Assembly: GCA_964017195.1 (NCBI GenBank)
Contig: OZ024895.1
Location: forward strand, 16,100,034-16,164,033
Direction of reading: 5' to 3'
Source of the DNA: Siderastrea radians
Taxonomy: Eukaryota > Cnidaria > Anthozoa > Scleractinia > Rhizangiidae
Length of the DNA stretch: 64,000 nt
Shown: positions 24,801-31,969 of the stretch, piece after piece
How positions within the stretch are numbered: position 1 is the stretch's first letter
Layout: each line of letters starts with the position of its first letter
The notes under the pieces: model-generated
Told to the model about the DNA's origin: nothing
The model's input: the letters and a program-made list of their open reading frames with translations, nothing else
The model's database searches: none
Program-made: the position numbers and the translations under genes

Positions 24801-27800
24801 ATTTCAAAGCATCGTCAGCAATACAAGCATATTTGAAACAAAGACCACACATCCAGCCAAATTGATACAGGTTAATTCAAGTTAAAGATCCGAGCAAGTA
24901 CAAAATGCCCTGTTGTTCTATCAAGAAAAGACTCTTTTTGTAAGGCAACGCCTTATTAGACCCCTTATTACTTTGAAGTTGTTCCGGTGTTGGCGGAAAA
25001 GCTAGGAAACGAGACCCGCCATTCGAAGCAAGATGGCTGCAAAGGGCCAAGAAACTGTTTTTATCACGTGACTTGAAGCAAAGCACGTGCGTGTCTTCTA
25101 CGCATCGCGTGACCTAGGAATATACGTTCGGCTGGCTAAAGTCACGTACTTCAAGCTATAAATTGAATTATGCACAGTATTTGTCTCATTTGGATAAAAT
25201 AACAAATCATATTCACTGGAGCCATGATTTGATCTCCATGCAGCCATTTTCTCACCTAAGGAAAAGAGAGTCATGGACCACATTCTATGCCGCATGATCA
25301 TGTTGATGAGTTTTGACTGTAGGTATTTTCAGAAAATTGCCCATGTTTTTCCATATTACTAAACTAACTAAATTAACTTAAACTCCTCAACATACAGCCA
25401 ACAGCTCCAGTAATGCTCCATAGAACAAATTTTATGTACTCTTCTATTGATCAATTTATGCTTTTCCTCCAAACTAATGATTTATCTTCTCATTTCTCTA
25501 TTCCCAATTTCCTCCCCCAAAGGGTACCATAATAACAACAGCAATGGGGAAGGATAGCTTAAAACATTTTTTTTTCACTTTAAAAATGTACAAACATTTC
25601 AATCAATTTATGTAATATAGGAGTTGCCTCCACCCATCTTCCTGATCTATAAAGCATACCATATTTTCTGGATTGAATGCCTAGGTGTTTAATTAAAACT
25701 TGGCATGGTAGACCAGCATATATGAACCCAGCATTTATTCGAGACCTGGCATTCATAGAGAAAATACAGTATTTCTTATTAATCAACAATTTCTGCCATG
25801 CAAAATAGACTAAGAAAGAACCCAGAAGTCTCTAGAGCAAACCAAATTCACTTGTGTCACAGAAACATTAAGGAGGGGTTGATTTGAACAAACCTTGCAT
25901 GTGTTGCAAAATGTGACTAACATAAGCTCTCTCAATTGTTAAGAGCTCTGTACCTGTAACACTCAAAACTTGCAACTTTGAGTACACCTATATGTAAACT
26001 TTTTAAATGAGTTAAAAGCAACCAGGTAATTCATGCAATATAAAGTTATTGTCCATGCATTAAACTCTAGGAAAAAGGCAGTATAATGACTGTCTTGAAA
26101 TATACATGGCCCCATGTTTCTTGCATCCATTACACCCAGTACCGGTAAAAAGTAAATTGACAGTCTTAACTCAAAACTTGATCCTCAATCCTTCACTCGT
26201 GTAAATAGAGAACGTTCTCAAGAAAAATCAAATGAAGAATAACTTATTTTTCTATTAATCTTGAAAAGAAATTGAAACTCAAAGCTCTCACCTCAAGACT
26301 CACTCCTCAAAGAGGATGGAAGATCAAGTTTTGTTGTTCGAGTTTGGAGTGGTTGCCAGTTAACCATTGACCGATATTGTGATTATTAAACATGTCAATT
26401 AAACTGTATTGAGCACTGCAGTATGTCAATGTTTGTGGATAGTACTTATAGAAATGTTTATTTGTCTGCTCCAGAACTTTCAAATTCAGGGCTATTTCTT
26501 TCAGCTTCAACATCATTTGCAACTTGACTAAGATTCTGCAGTCTCTGTTGCTTTTGTCTCTTGGACTGAGGATATGAGAGATCCATGTATGATGTCAAAA
26601 TTTGACCACCAGGATTTCTGACAACTCTTCTTCTGTGCTGCATCGCAGTTAGCTCCACTTCATGAATTTCTGTCTGTCCACTTTCATCCTCAGGCTCAGA
26701 ATCACCTGAATCACCTGATTCTTCAAGCTAATGTCTTTAGTGTGCGGGTCCATACCAACATCACAAGAGGTCATTAGAAATTCCAAGGGGGGTGGGGGCA
26801 GTTGAGGCTCTTGAAAGCCATCAAACTAGAATTTACAGAAGGGTGGGGTGGAATAGGGGGTTGGTGGAGCATTCAAACTAAAACATTTTCATGGGGATAG
26901 TATGGATATTTTCTGTAACAATTGCATTATGGTGTACCATGATGATTCCCATGTACATGTATACCACAACTGTACTTAGGTTCACCATGGCATTTCCAAT
27001 TAAGTCACTGAAGGTTACCTAAAATTGCCTAAAGTCGCTCAAAATCGCCCAAAGTCCCCTAAAGTCGCCCAAAATCGCCTTAAATCGCCCAAAATCGCCC
27101 AAAATCGCCCGTAATTTTGGACAAAATAAGCTAAAATCGCCTAAAGTCGCCTTAAGTCGCCCAAAGTTACGGCGACTTTGGGTCCCCGAGTAGGCCTAAG
27201 CCTCTTCAGCTGAATCCGCTGCACGTCTCCAATTCTATCTAAAGACGACCTCCAACTGTTTTACTAATTATATATCTTTTGTTTCTTCAGAGGTCGTGAA
27301 TCTGCCACAGGCGAGGGTCTCCTACCGATGGTAAGTAATTTCTCATATTTGACATCAACACTTGCTTCTTTTTTGAGGCATACAATAATGGCTACCTAAA
27401 AATTTACTGACATAATATCAGAAAGGGTTTTTGTTTTGTGCACTGGTTTCAAGGAAAGAATCTCAGCTCGAGTTTCCGAGAAGTCGATTTCAAGATTGAC
27501 GTAATGTCAAAGATATCTAAACCAGGGCCCGGTTGTTCGAAAGCCGGTGAACGCTAACCTGGAATTAAAATATAACAAATGTTCCCATTTCTATTAATCA
27601 AAAGAGTTTTCAAAGGAAATTCTTAGTGGCAGTTTCAAAGCAACCAAAGTCAAAATGTAGGGCAAAAATAGTTTTATTTTTACTGTCACTAGCTTCCCGT
27701 ACCTGTCCAGGGGGACACTAACACACAGCCCTCAGACGAGGGTCCCAGGCATGACCCACAGTATGCCACAGTGGCACCAGGAGGTCGAGATTACATGCCG

Positions 27801-30800
27801 CTACATCCCTCAACAAGAAGTTGGGAAATCGATCGAGAACAAGTCAACATTATCAAAGTCATCGGCAAAGGAGCATTTTCTGAAGTTGCCAAGGCAACAT
27901 TGAGGAACCCACGTGATGACCAGGAATGTACCACAGTGGCAGCCAAAATGCTGAAAGGTCTGATGGTTTTTGGTTCTAAAACAATAAAATCGTAGGGTGA
28001 AAATATAGTTACTGATGCAAAAAACCGTAGTTATAAAGCTATTTTACACTGCCACGAGTACAGGACATTAAGAAAAACTTGAGTTTTCGTTGGTGTCATG
28101 GGTTACGAATTAGTGGTCGAATTTTTGTTTTCAGTCCAAATCCAGTGACAAACTGAGCGTCGTTTGTTTACCCTGAACATGTTTCTTTTTCTTGTTTGTA
28201 GCGAAGGCCCCTGAATCAGATAGAAAGGATTTGTTGTCGGAACTTGAACTGATGACAAAACTGAAACCTCATCCTCATGTTATCAAGCTAATTGGATGCG
28301 TCACCGAAAGCGGTAATGTAAATGCTTCTTCGTGCGGATCACATTTCTAGACCAGACCTTCTTTTTTTTTACTTTGTTTTGTAGCAGCGTAAATTGGATT
28401 TACCATAGGAAATATTGAGATACTGCGCATTATTAAAAACTGCAATAATTGTCTCAAAAGGAATAGCTGATTATAAAGGAAACCTATATGTTATAAAATT
28501 ATAGTGAACGGCTAAATTTACGATCTCTTAAAGGTTTTGAATGCTAGAAGTCTACGTGAGGCATTTTTTAAAGCTGGTGTCTTTTTCCAATAAATTTTTT
28601 AGTTGATTTGATATGTTAAATGGCTTCTATAACGGGACATAAAATCTTCCAACTTTTAATAGTCCTCAAAAAGGACTTAACAATTCATTGAAGAAATATT
28701 AAAATACCTAATCACGTTTTAAAGGACGTGCTTTCTAAACACATGAATTAAATGCAAAATATGTAATTGTTGCGTTCAGCTTTTGGTGGGCTGGCTACTG
28801 GGCCTCTAGGTTAAAGAACACGTAAACGAGTAAATGATTGTTTTCGTTCCATATGTCATAGACCCCCTTCTGGTTCTTATTGAGTATGTACCGTTTGGTG
28901 ACCTTCTGGGATATTTGAGGAAGAGCCGAGGACTGAATGACACATACTTTAATGACCCGGATGTAAAGCCGCAGACCAGTCTGACTGCGGATCAGTTAAT
29001 GAAGTTCGCTTGGCAGGTTGCTGATGGAATGTGTTATCTGTCTTCCAAAAAGGTTTGCCCGATATTGTGATATGTGCCAAAAGAGTGATCGATTTTAAAT
29101 AAATAAATTATGTATAGTTTTAAATTCCCCGACATCTTTTATTTTAAATTGCAGGCTCTACTTGGCAAAGGTGTTATCTAAATGGCTGTACGAAACTGTA
29201 TCCAAATATCAATTATAGTGAAGACTAATAAAGGGACACATGAGATCGGAATACTAGTTTCTGGAAATTAATTTGACGTCACTGAAATGCCAGAAATCAA
29301 TATTTGTGCCCAGAATTTATCGAGTAATTTACCAAACTTCGGTGCACATTAAAAAACCAAGCTTACCTCAAAAAGTACTGGTTTTCAAGTGAAGACAAAG
29401 CTGAACACGTTAACAGTCAGTAAAGGAAAAAAAATTTGGCCTAATTTTGGTTCAAAACAAGTTAGGAAAAGTAAAAGGCAATGGTAATAAACTGTTCGGT
29501 TTGTTTTAGATAATCCATCGTGACTTAGCAGCGAGGAATGTTCTTGTTGGTGAAGGAGAGAAGTGTAAGGTGACAGATTTTGGGATGGCGAGGAATTTGG
29601 ATCAGGAAGATATTTACGCCAGAAAAAGTCGGGTGAGTGTTAAGAAAAGAAGTTGGTTTACTTGAGTGCCGTTTCTATCTTTATTTAACAGGGCAACGTC
29701 GTAGTTATTAAAAGCGATTCTTGCATATTGAAACTGCAATGCTTTACAGACAGGTTGCAACTTTTCTTTACTCAAAATCGAGAATTCTTGCGTACCTTGG
29801 AGAAATATCTCTCGCCCCCATTTTCTATCCCATAAATAATGATTTCAACATTCACGATAAATTAAAAATGTTGTAGGGAGGTTTCGCAGAAGCATACAAT
29901 TCTCAAACTAATTTGTTGGAAGGGTGGAAAAGCAACAACAAAAACAGTAGCAACAACAACAACCATAATGTTGGGTGGCCGTGAGACGCATTGTTAGAAT
30001 TATACGCCGTGTTGTTTTTTATATGGTGGACTCTCTTTTTGATTTGTTTTTTTTGAAGGGTCGTCTACCTGTTAAGTGGACTGCTTATGAGGCTTTGATG
30101 TTTGGAATATACACAACACAGAGTGATGTGTAAGTAATTTAAGTCGGAGCAAACAAGGGTGGTTTTCTAGTTTTTTCCGGTGGTTTAATACGTCAATGAA
30201 AAAGGCGTTACTTGTTGAAATCGGAAGCTGGTTCACTTGTATCCAAGTTTACGTAAAAATAATTTGAGTTGGGCACATGTTGCAATAGCATGTAATTTGA
30301 TTCAAATTTATCAGTTTCGGAGAACCACTTATGATACAAAGGAAAGCAATGATTGAGTATTTCCTTCTCCCCTTATTACAGCTGGAGTTATGGAATATTG
30401 CTCTACGAAATTATCACTGTGGGTAAGTAGGGTTTTTGACTTTTTGTTTATTTGGCACAATATACTTTTTGCTAAATAGTTATGAGGTAAAGAAAATGCT
30501 TTGCATAAAACCGTAAGCCCATACAACAAAACAGGAATTCTGCCTTAATTTAGTGTTTCAAAGAAACTGTATTTTTATCTTGCATCCATAATGACAGCAT
30601 GTCACTTCATCTCATCTAGGTGGAACTCCATATCCTGGTATAAATGCTCGCCAAATCGCCGGTAAACTTCAAGAGGGATATAGAATGCCAAAACCAAGTC
30701 ACGTTGACAGTAAATTGTAAGTTTACGCCTTATTGCTTGATCAATTTGTAAGCAAATCGTTTTCCAGACATAACAGCTCACAACGCTGCAACCCCAGAGT

Positions 30801-31969
30801 TCTTTTTCTTCCGAAACAGAACTTTTAAGTTCTAGGTTTGAAGTTTTAAATTGTGATTAAAATCACATTGTGCCTGTTTAGATGGAATTTAACAAAACTG
30901 TGGTCTAAACCAATTTCACTCTCGTGCTTTTTTAATGTTGTTTACTGTAAACAGTGTAACGAATGCTTATAGAACAGACTACAAAACCTATTTTCTACTT
31001 AAAATGACCTGGGCCCCTATGATGGCAGGATTTGAAAACTTAAAGCTTTTTTCATTACTGTACAAATGTACTTATGGATGTCGTGCATTTCACTGAAACA
31101 ATATTTCATTTTAAGGGAATGCTTATTCAGCTCCAGCTAGACTGTTCTTGCTGTTGTTTCTACTTAGATTATCACTTTACTTTTGTTTACTAGATATGAT
31201 GTTATGTTAAAATGTTGGGAAGAACAGCCAACTGATCGACCCACGTTTGAAACCCTGAGAAAGACGATAAAACAAATGGAAAGAAACCACAAGGTAAGAA
31301 GAAGACTTTTAGAGACAATAAATTTTATTGGTGAAGAAAAAAAAGGCAATCCTGTTATAGTCAATCTTTGAATCTTTAAAGTTGATTGGATCTTTTGATT
31401 TTGTGGTTAAGACCTACGATATGGCCAATCAAACAAATGCTGTAAGCTAGTACTTTTCTGTTGCGCTGTTTGTGTTTTCGTCGTTAGAAAAAAGTACTGT
31501 TGATTATGTTTCCACAATTTTGTGTGTGTAAATTTTAGAAGTTAATGGGTGAATCCTTTTTTGTTGGAAGCTAAATTCAACACATTAAACGACAGCAAAA
31601 ACAACACCAGCTACAAGAACAACAACAAAAGTGCTGCTCTTGGTTGGGTCTTGTAAACTGCCCTCTAGACTCTTTCAATCAGCTAAAGTTTCGTCTTTTA
31701 GTTGAATTCTTGAATAGAATAAGTTTTTTGCAAAAGGTTAATACTATAGAATTTTTCAGGATTTAACTCCAAGATGCCGTGTTTAAGATAAAATATCAAT
31801 ATAAATAATCAATAAAACAGTCTTTGTTCCACGGCATGAAAAGGCACATGTTGTCACACAGTTTCACCTAACGTATTTACAAGTTCATTTTCCTTTGCAG
31901 ACGTATGTCAACCTTAGTGAGTATGATGACAGCCAGTACGCCAATGTTAACGATTTGCAAGAAGAGTAG
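6731..31969 (+). CDS. Ig-FN3 receptor tyrosine kinase, multi-exon gene model
   Basis: This is the overall model for a single-pass receptor tyrosine kinase, listed exon by exon below: signal (6731), V-like Ig (7591), Ig (11009), Ig (16510), FN3 x3 (17299, 17953, 18542), linker (19401), TM (22098), two small juxtamembrane exons (23593, 27291), JM plus G-loop (27711), six further kinase-domain exons (28202-31293) and tail (31901), stop at 31967-31969. Intron phases are consistent at every junction. The order Ig-FN3x3-TM-kinase resembles Tie-like receptors, while the activation-loop spelling GRLPVKW resembles FGFR-type kinases, so I give no name. Upstream cassettes A, B or D could replace C as the 5' part because all join in phase 1. 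The choice of C (nearest intact cassette) is inference; no transcript was available. Confidence 0.6.
7591..7950 (+). CDS. Cassette C exon 2: divergent V-like Ig domain
   Basis: 360 bases (120 codons) between TTCTTAGCAG and GTAAGT, phase 1 at both ends. It begins [13 protein letters not shown], has [32 protein letters not shown] and ends ELIVVG. The GRV...F.ILN....DSRIFQC pattern matches V-set strands D-F. The usual B-strand position lacks Cys, but an N-terminal Cys could pair with the F-strand Cys. It is the most divergent V-like exon here, and its partner Ig exon (11009) also differs from the rest, so this pair may be the ancestral ectodomain of the kinase. Confidence 0.8.
8131..9711. mobile_element. 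DNA element with ~200-bp terminal inverted repeats
   Basis: The left arm (about 8131-8357) is the diverged reverse complement of the right arm (about 9505-9711). Shared phrases in opposite orientation include CTTCGCGGG, CCATTTTAAAGGAAA, ACTATATATCGTTGGAAAGC and ATGACCATGCGTCATTCAA. The centre holds low-complexity sequence, a tRNA-like stretch (8825-8885), and a GTACGGACGTACGGACGGAC run (9379-9398). I see no transposase frame, so it looks non-autonomous. I could not define a target duplication. It lies in the intron after exon 7591. Confidence 0.75.
8825..8885 (-). repeat. tRNA-like (SINE-type) remnant
   Basis: On the minus strand the order is an A-box-like TGGCCTGGTGGACTAA, then a decayed B-box-like CCCGGATTCGGCTC about 30 bp on. 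The spacing fits a tRNA or tRNA-derived SINE promoter, but I could not fold a convincing cloverleaf. Confidence 0.3.
10760..10850 (-). repeat. Dispersed repeat with hammerhead-like core
   Basis: It matches, in opposite orientation, a repeat at about 52395-52502 (shared phrases GGTTCAAATGAGGCCTAACA and GATAAGAAAAATATTC). On the minus strand it contains CTGATGA, a GCCG/CGGC hairpin and GAAA, the order of a hammerhead ribozyme core, with one extra U before the helix. Such motifs are known in Penelope-like and other retroelement terminal repeats; assignment here is tentative. Confidence 0.45.
11009..11281 (+). CDS. Ig (I-set) exon paired with cassette C
   Basis: 273 bases (91 codons), TAG acceptor, GTAAGT donor, phase 1 at both ends. 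Landmarks: [19 protein letters not shown] (B-strand Cys), YTWKKD (core Trp), [12 protein letters not shown] (F-strand Cys). A full Ig I-set domain, but clearly unlike the WIHNGQV-type exons of the other cassettes. It probably belongs to the kinase gene's own ectodomain with 7591. Confidence 0.85.
12544..12589 (+). promoter_or_regulatory. Cassette D promoter module
   Basis: CGTGACCGACATG...AACTTCCGCTTAAGCTACGTCAT, 145 bp before the ATG at 12734, the same spacing as cassette C. The whole surrounding block is a copy of the cassette C promoter. It looks intact although the exons behind it are broken. Confidence 0.6.
12734..12794 (+). CDS. Cassette D exon 1: shortened signal peptide
   Basis: Open from ATG 12734 with a GTATGT donor, 20 codons plus one base. 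Compared with cassette C it lacks 12-15 bases in the hydrophobic core, leaving SCVFIPLVG. The frame is kept, but a core this short may not work as a signal sequence. Confidence 0.55.
13332..13675 (+). pseudogene. Cassette D exon 2: broken V-like Ig exon
   Basis: It opens normally after CCGCAG with [13 protein letters not shown] and [14 protein letters not shown]. It then runs into a short tandem duplication of GAGGTGAGGGGAT with a TGA, where paralogues read the IFTLSSI strand. The later GATGAAAGAGGTTATG stretch survives in another frame and GTTGAAG ends the exon before a weak GTTTGT donor. A deletion plus slippage duplication explains the break. Confidence 0.8.
13789..14051 (+). pseudogene. 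Cassette D exon 3: frameshifted I-set exon
   Basis: The length is 263 bases instead of 258 or 261, so the acceptor phase and the ...[12 protein letters not shown] frame disagree. The 3' two thirds stay open ([16 protein letters not shown]...[17 protein letters not shown]). The invariant core Trp is Leu here. The GTAAGT donor is intact. With two broken exons, cassette D is best called a pseudo-cassette. Confidence 0.75.
14052..16509. other. Intergenic/intron stretch, no gene seen
   Basis: No exon with recognisable coding pattern. Contents: a palindromic stretch near 14860-14940 (GAATTTTATTTTCGAGTG against a matching inverse arm), a three-unit 28-bp tandem repeat at 15455-15538, and a CATATCCTCACCAGTGAGGATAT hairpin near 15180-15205. 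Confidence 0.5.
15455..15538. repeat. 28-bp tandem repeat, three units
   Basis: Units start at 15455, 15483 and 15511, each like GTCATTTTATTTACAATATC plus TTTTCAAG. The third unit is the most diverged. Simple local tandem duplication in AT-rich DNA. Confidence 0.75.
16510..16776 (+). CDS. RTK: membrane-proximal I-set Ig exon
   Basis: 267 bases (89 codons), phase 1 at both ends, ending at [31 protein letters not shown] supplies the B-strand Cys and Trp, and [19 protein letters not shown] the F-strand Cys. It is the first exon of the shared (constant) part, because any upstream cassette ending in phase 1 can join it. Two N-x-S/T sequons are present (ENIT, YNCT). Confidence 0.87.
17299..17592 (+). 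CDS. RTK: fibronectin type III domain 1
   Basis: 294 bases (98 codons). The FN3 pattern is clear: PSSPSITS..., [21 protein letters not shown], then [21 protein letters not shown] acceptor; the donor GTGCGA is weaker than its neighbours. Phase 1 at both ends. Confidence 0.88.
17953..18264 (+). CDS. RTK: fibronectin type III domain 2
   Basis: 312 bases (104 codons), AAG acceptor and GTAAGT donor. Landmarks: [33 protein letters not shown], and [15 protein letters not shown]. Domain 3 is its closest relative in the window, so the two probably arose by local exon duplication. Confidence 0.9.
18542..18823 (+). CDS. RTK: fibronectin type III domain 3
   Basis: 282 bases (94 codons), CAG acceptor, GTGAGT donor. 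Landmarks: [31 protein letters not shown], and [19 protein letters not shown]. This is the membrane-proximal FN3 repeat. Confidence 0.9.
19401..19430 (+). CDS. RTK: 10-codon linker exon
   Basis: A 30-base exon between TTTTTTAG and GTAAGA, phase 1 at both ends, reading [10 protein letters not shown]. It would be a short hydrophilic stalk between FN3-3 and the membrane. It can be skipped without a frame change, so it may be alternative. Too short for independent proof. Confidence 0.6.
20778..21763. mobile_element. Inverted-repeat element (986 bp)
   Basis: Left arm 20778-20866 and right arm about 21676-21763 are near-perfect inverse copies: GCAGCCGTTTTTAGTGGCG, CACAAACGGCTGCTGAAAAC, CATTCCTTTCCC. 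The interior has the open frame at 21006-21302. No DDE-type transposase seen, so probably non-autonomous. Confidence 0.7.
21006..21302 (+). CDS. Small Cys-rich frame inside inverted-repeat element
   Basis: A 98-codon open frame from ATG with no introns. Near the N terminus it has KCFTCSSLC, and later [12 protein letters not shown], so paired Cys could bind zinc; a charged helix ([17 protein letters not shown]) follows. I do not recognise the family. It could be a remnant of a host C2C2 or ZAD-like domain captured by the element, or part of an element protein. Confidence 0.35.
   Translation: MAETPKKFVESGSKCFTCSSLCMVNEKIFIFWKNAANFAEIIQSAANININCSDNSDLFICKRVCYIISRTADNLQEVKQEIEEAFKAREKPRAKRLL
22098..22214 (+). 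CDS. RTK: transmembrane exon
   Basis: 117 bases (39 codons), phase 1 at both ends, CAG acceptor and GTAAGT donor. A roughly 23-residue hydrophobic helix (about [20 protein letters not shown]) is followed by the stop-transfer cluster WRIRRRLG, giving an extracellular N terminus and cytosolic C terminus. This is the only receptor transmembrane segment seen in the window, which is why the cassettes must splice to it or to another one outside. Confidence 0.9.
23593..23611 (+). CDS. RTK: 19-bp juxtamembrane micro-exon
   Basis: Bounded by TATTTCAG and GTAAGT, it reads EKSKARR across the junctions and shifts phase from 1 to 2. The next exon (27291) starts in exactly the matching phase, which supports this tiny exon. 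Basic residues continue the stop-transfer region. Confidence 0.65.
23807..27197. mobile_element. 3.4-kb element with TIRs and subterminal repeats
   Basis: The ends are inverted: AGGCCTACTCTGGGACCCAAA at the left and its near complement at 27171-27197. AAGCCT flanks both ends (23801-23806, 27198-27203), a likely 6-bp target duplication. Just inside both ends are arrays of a 10-bp unit such as AAAATCGCCC (23822-23880 and 27017-27170). The interior is gene-poor. Two overlapping minus-strand frames (26307-26658) have no recognised domain. It sits in the intron between the micro-exon and exon 27291. Confidence 0.75.
27017..27170. repeat. Subterminal 10-bp repeat array
   Basis: More than a dozen degenerate copies of AAARTCGCCY in direct orientation. 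A smaller array in the same orientation lies at 23822-23880 near the other end of the element. Arrays like this near transposon ends are commonly transposase-binding sites. Confidence 0.75.
27291..27330 (+). CDS. RTK: juxtamembrane exon
   Basis: 40 bases between TTCTTCAG and GTAAGT, entering in phase 2 and leaving in phase 0. It reads [13 protein letters not shown], polar and probably disordered. Confidence 0.7.
27711..27957 (+). CDS. RTK: juxtamembrane and kinase G-loop exon
   Basis: 247 bases, phase 0 in, phase 1 out. The first part has Tyr sites (PQYATV, RDYMPL) that could be phosphorylated. The kinase then starts with [22 protein letters not shown], a full G-x-G-x-F-x-x-V loop, and VAAKMLK with the ATP-binding Lys. 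The donor GTCTGA is weak, but the next exon joins in frame (LKG to AKAPESD). Confidence 0.85.
28202..28312 (+). CDS. RTK: kinase helix C exon
   Basis: 111 bases (37 codons), phase 1 at both ends. [12 protein letters not shown] supplies the helix-C Glu that pairs with the catalytic Lys. [13 protein letters not shown] is the typical strand 4-5 of receptor tyrosine kinases. Confidence 0.9.
28862..29052 (+). CDS. RTK: kinase hinge and insert exon
   Basis: 191 bases. [21 protein letters not shown] is the hinge and helix D of a tyrosine kinase. A kinase insert of about 25 residues follows ([16 protein letters not shown]), then [19 protein letters not shown] acceptor; donor GTTTGC, weak. Confidence 0.9.
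29510..29632 (+). CDS. RTK: catalytic loop exon
   Basis: 123 bases (41 codons), phase 0 at both ends. [14 protein letters not shown] is an intact tyrosine-kinase catalytic loop (HRD Asp, Asn), and VTDFGMARN has the metal-binding DFG. The activation loop has one Tyr (EDIYARKSR). All catalytic residues are present, so an active kinase is expected. Confidence 0.93.
30059..30129 (+). CDS. RTK: activation segment exon with AYE
   Basis: 71 bases, phase 0 in, phase 2 out, AAG acceptor. It reads [13 protein letters not shown] then [17 protein letters not shown] is typical of FGFR-like tyrosine kinases. The APE motif is A-Y-E (codons 30083-30091), with the Glu kept and Pro replaced by Tyr. Confidence 0.88.
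30382..30422 (+). CDS. RTK: kinase helix F exon
   Basis: A 41-base exon reading [14 protein letters not shown] across the junctions (helix F, with the conserved DVWS Asp from the previous exon). CAG acceptor and GTAAGT donor. Confidence 0.88.
30620..30716 (+). CDS. RTK: kinase C-lobe exon
   Basis: 97 bases: [25 protein letters not shown], the GxxPYPG...L..GYRMP signature of tyrosine-kinase C-lobes. TAG acceptor and GTAAGT donor. Confidence 0.9.
31194..31293 (+). CDS. RTK: last kinase exon
   Basis: 100 bases, phase 2 in, phase 0 out. [21 protein letters not shown] is the conserved CW....RP.F end of tyrosine kinases, followed by a basic helix. GTAAGA donor. Confidence 0.9.
31901..31969 (+). 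CDS. RTK: C-terminal tail exon with stop
   Basis: 69 bases, phase 0, from a TTTGCAG acceptor to TAG. The 22-residue tail starts [10 protein letters not shown] and contains QYANVND. YVNL and YANV fit the pY-x-N consensus for Grb2-type SH2 domains. No clear AATAAA lies close downstream. Confidence 0.85.
   Translation, partial: TYVNLSEYDDSQYANVNDLQEE

Noticed and set aside
26307..26658. Minus-strand open frames inside the 3.4-kb element as a transposase
   Set aside because: No DDE-type, zinc-finger or other transposase pattern is visible; short and overlapping in different frames.
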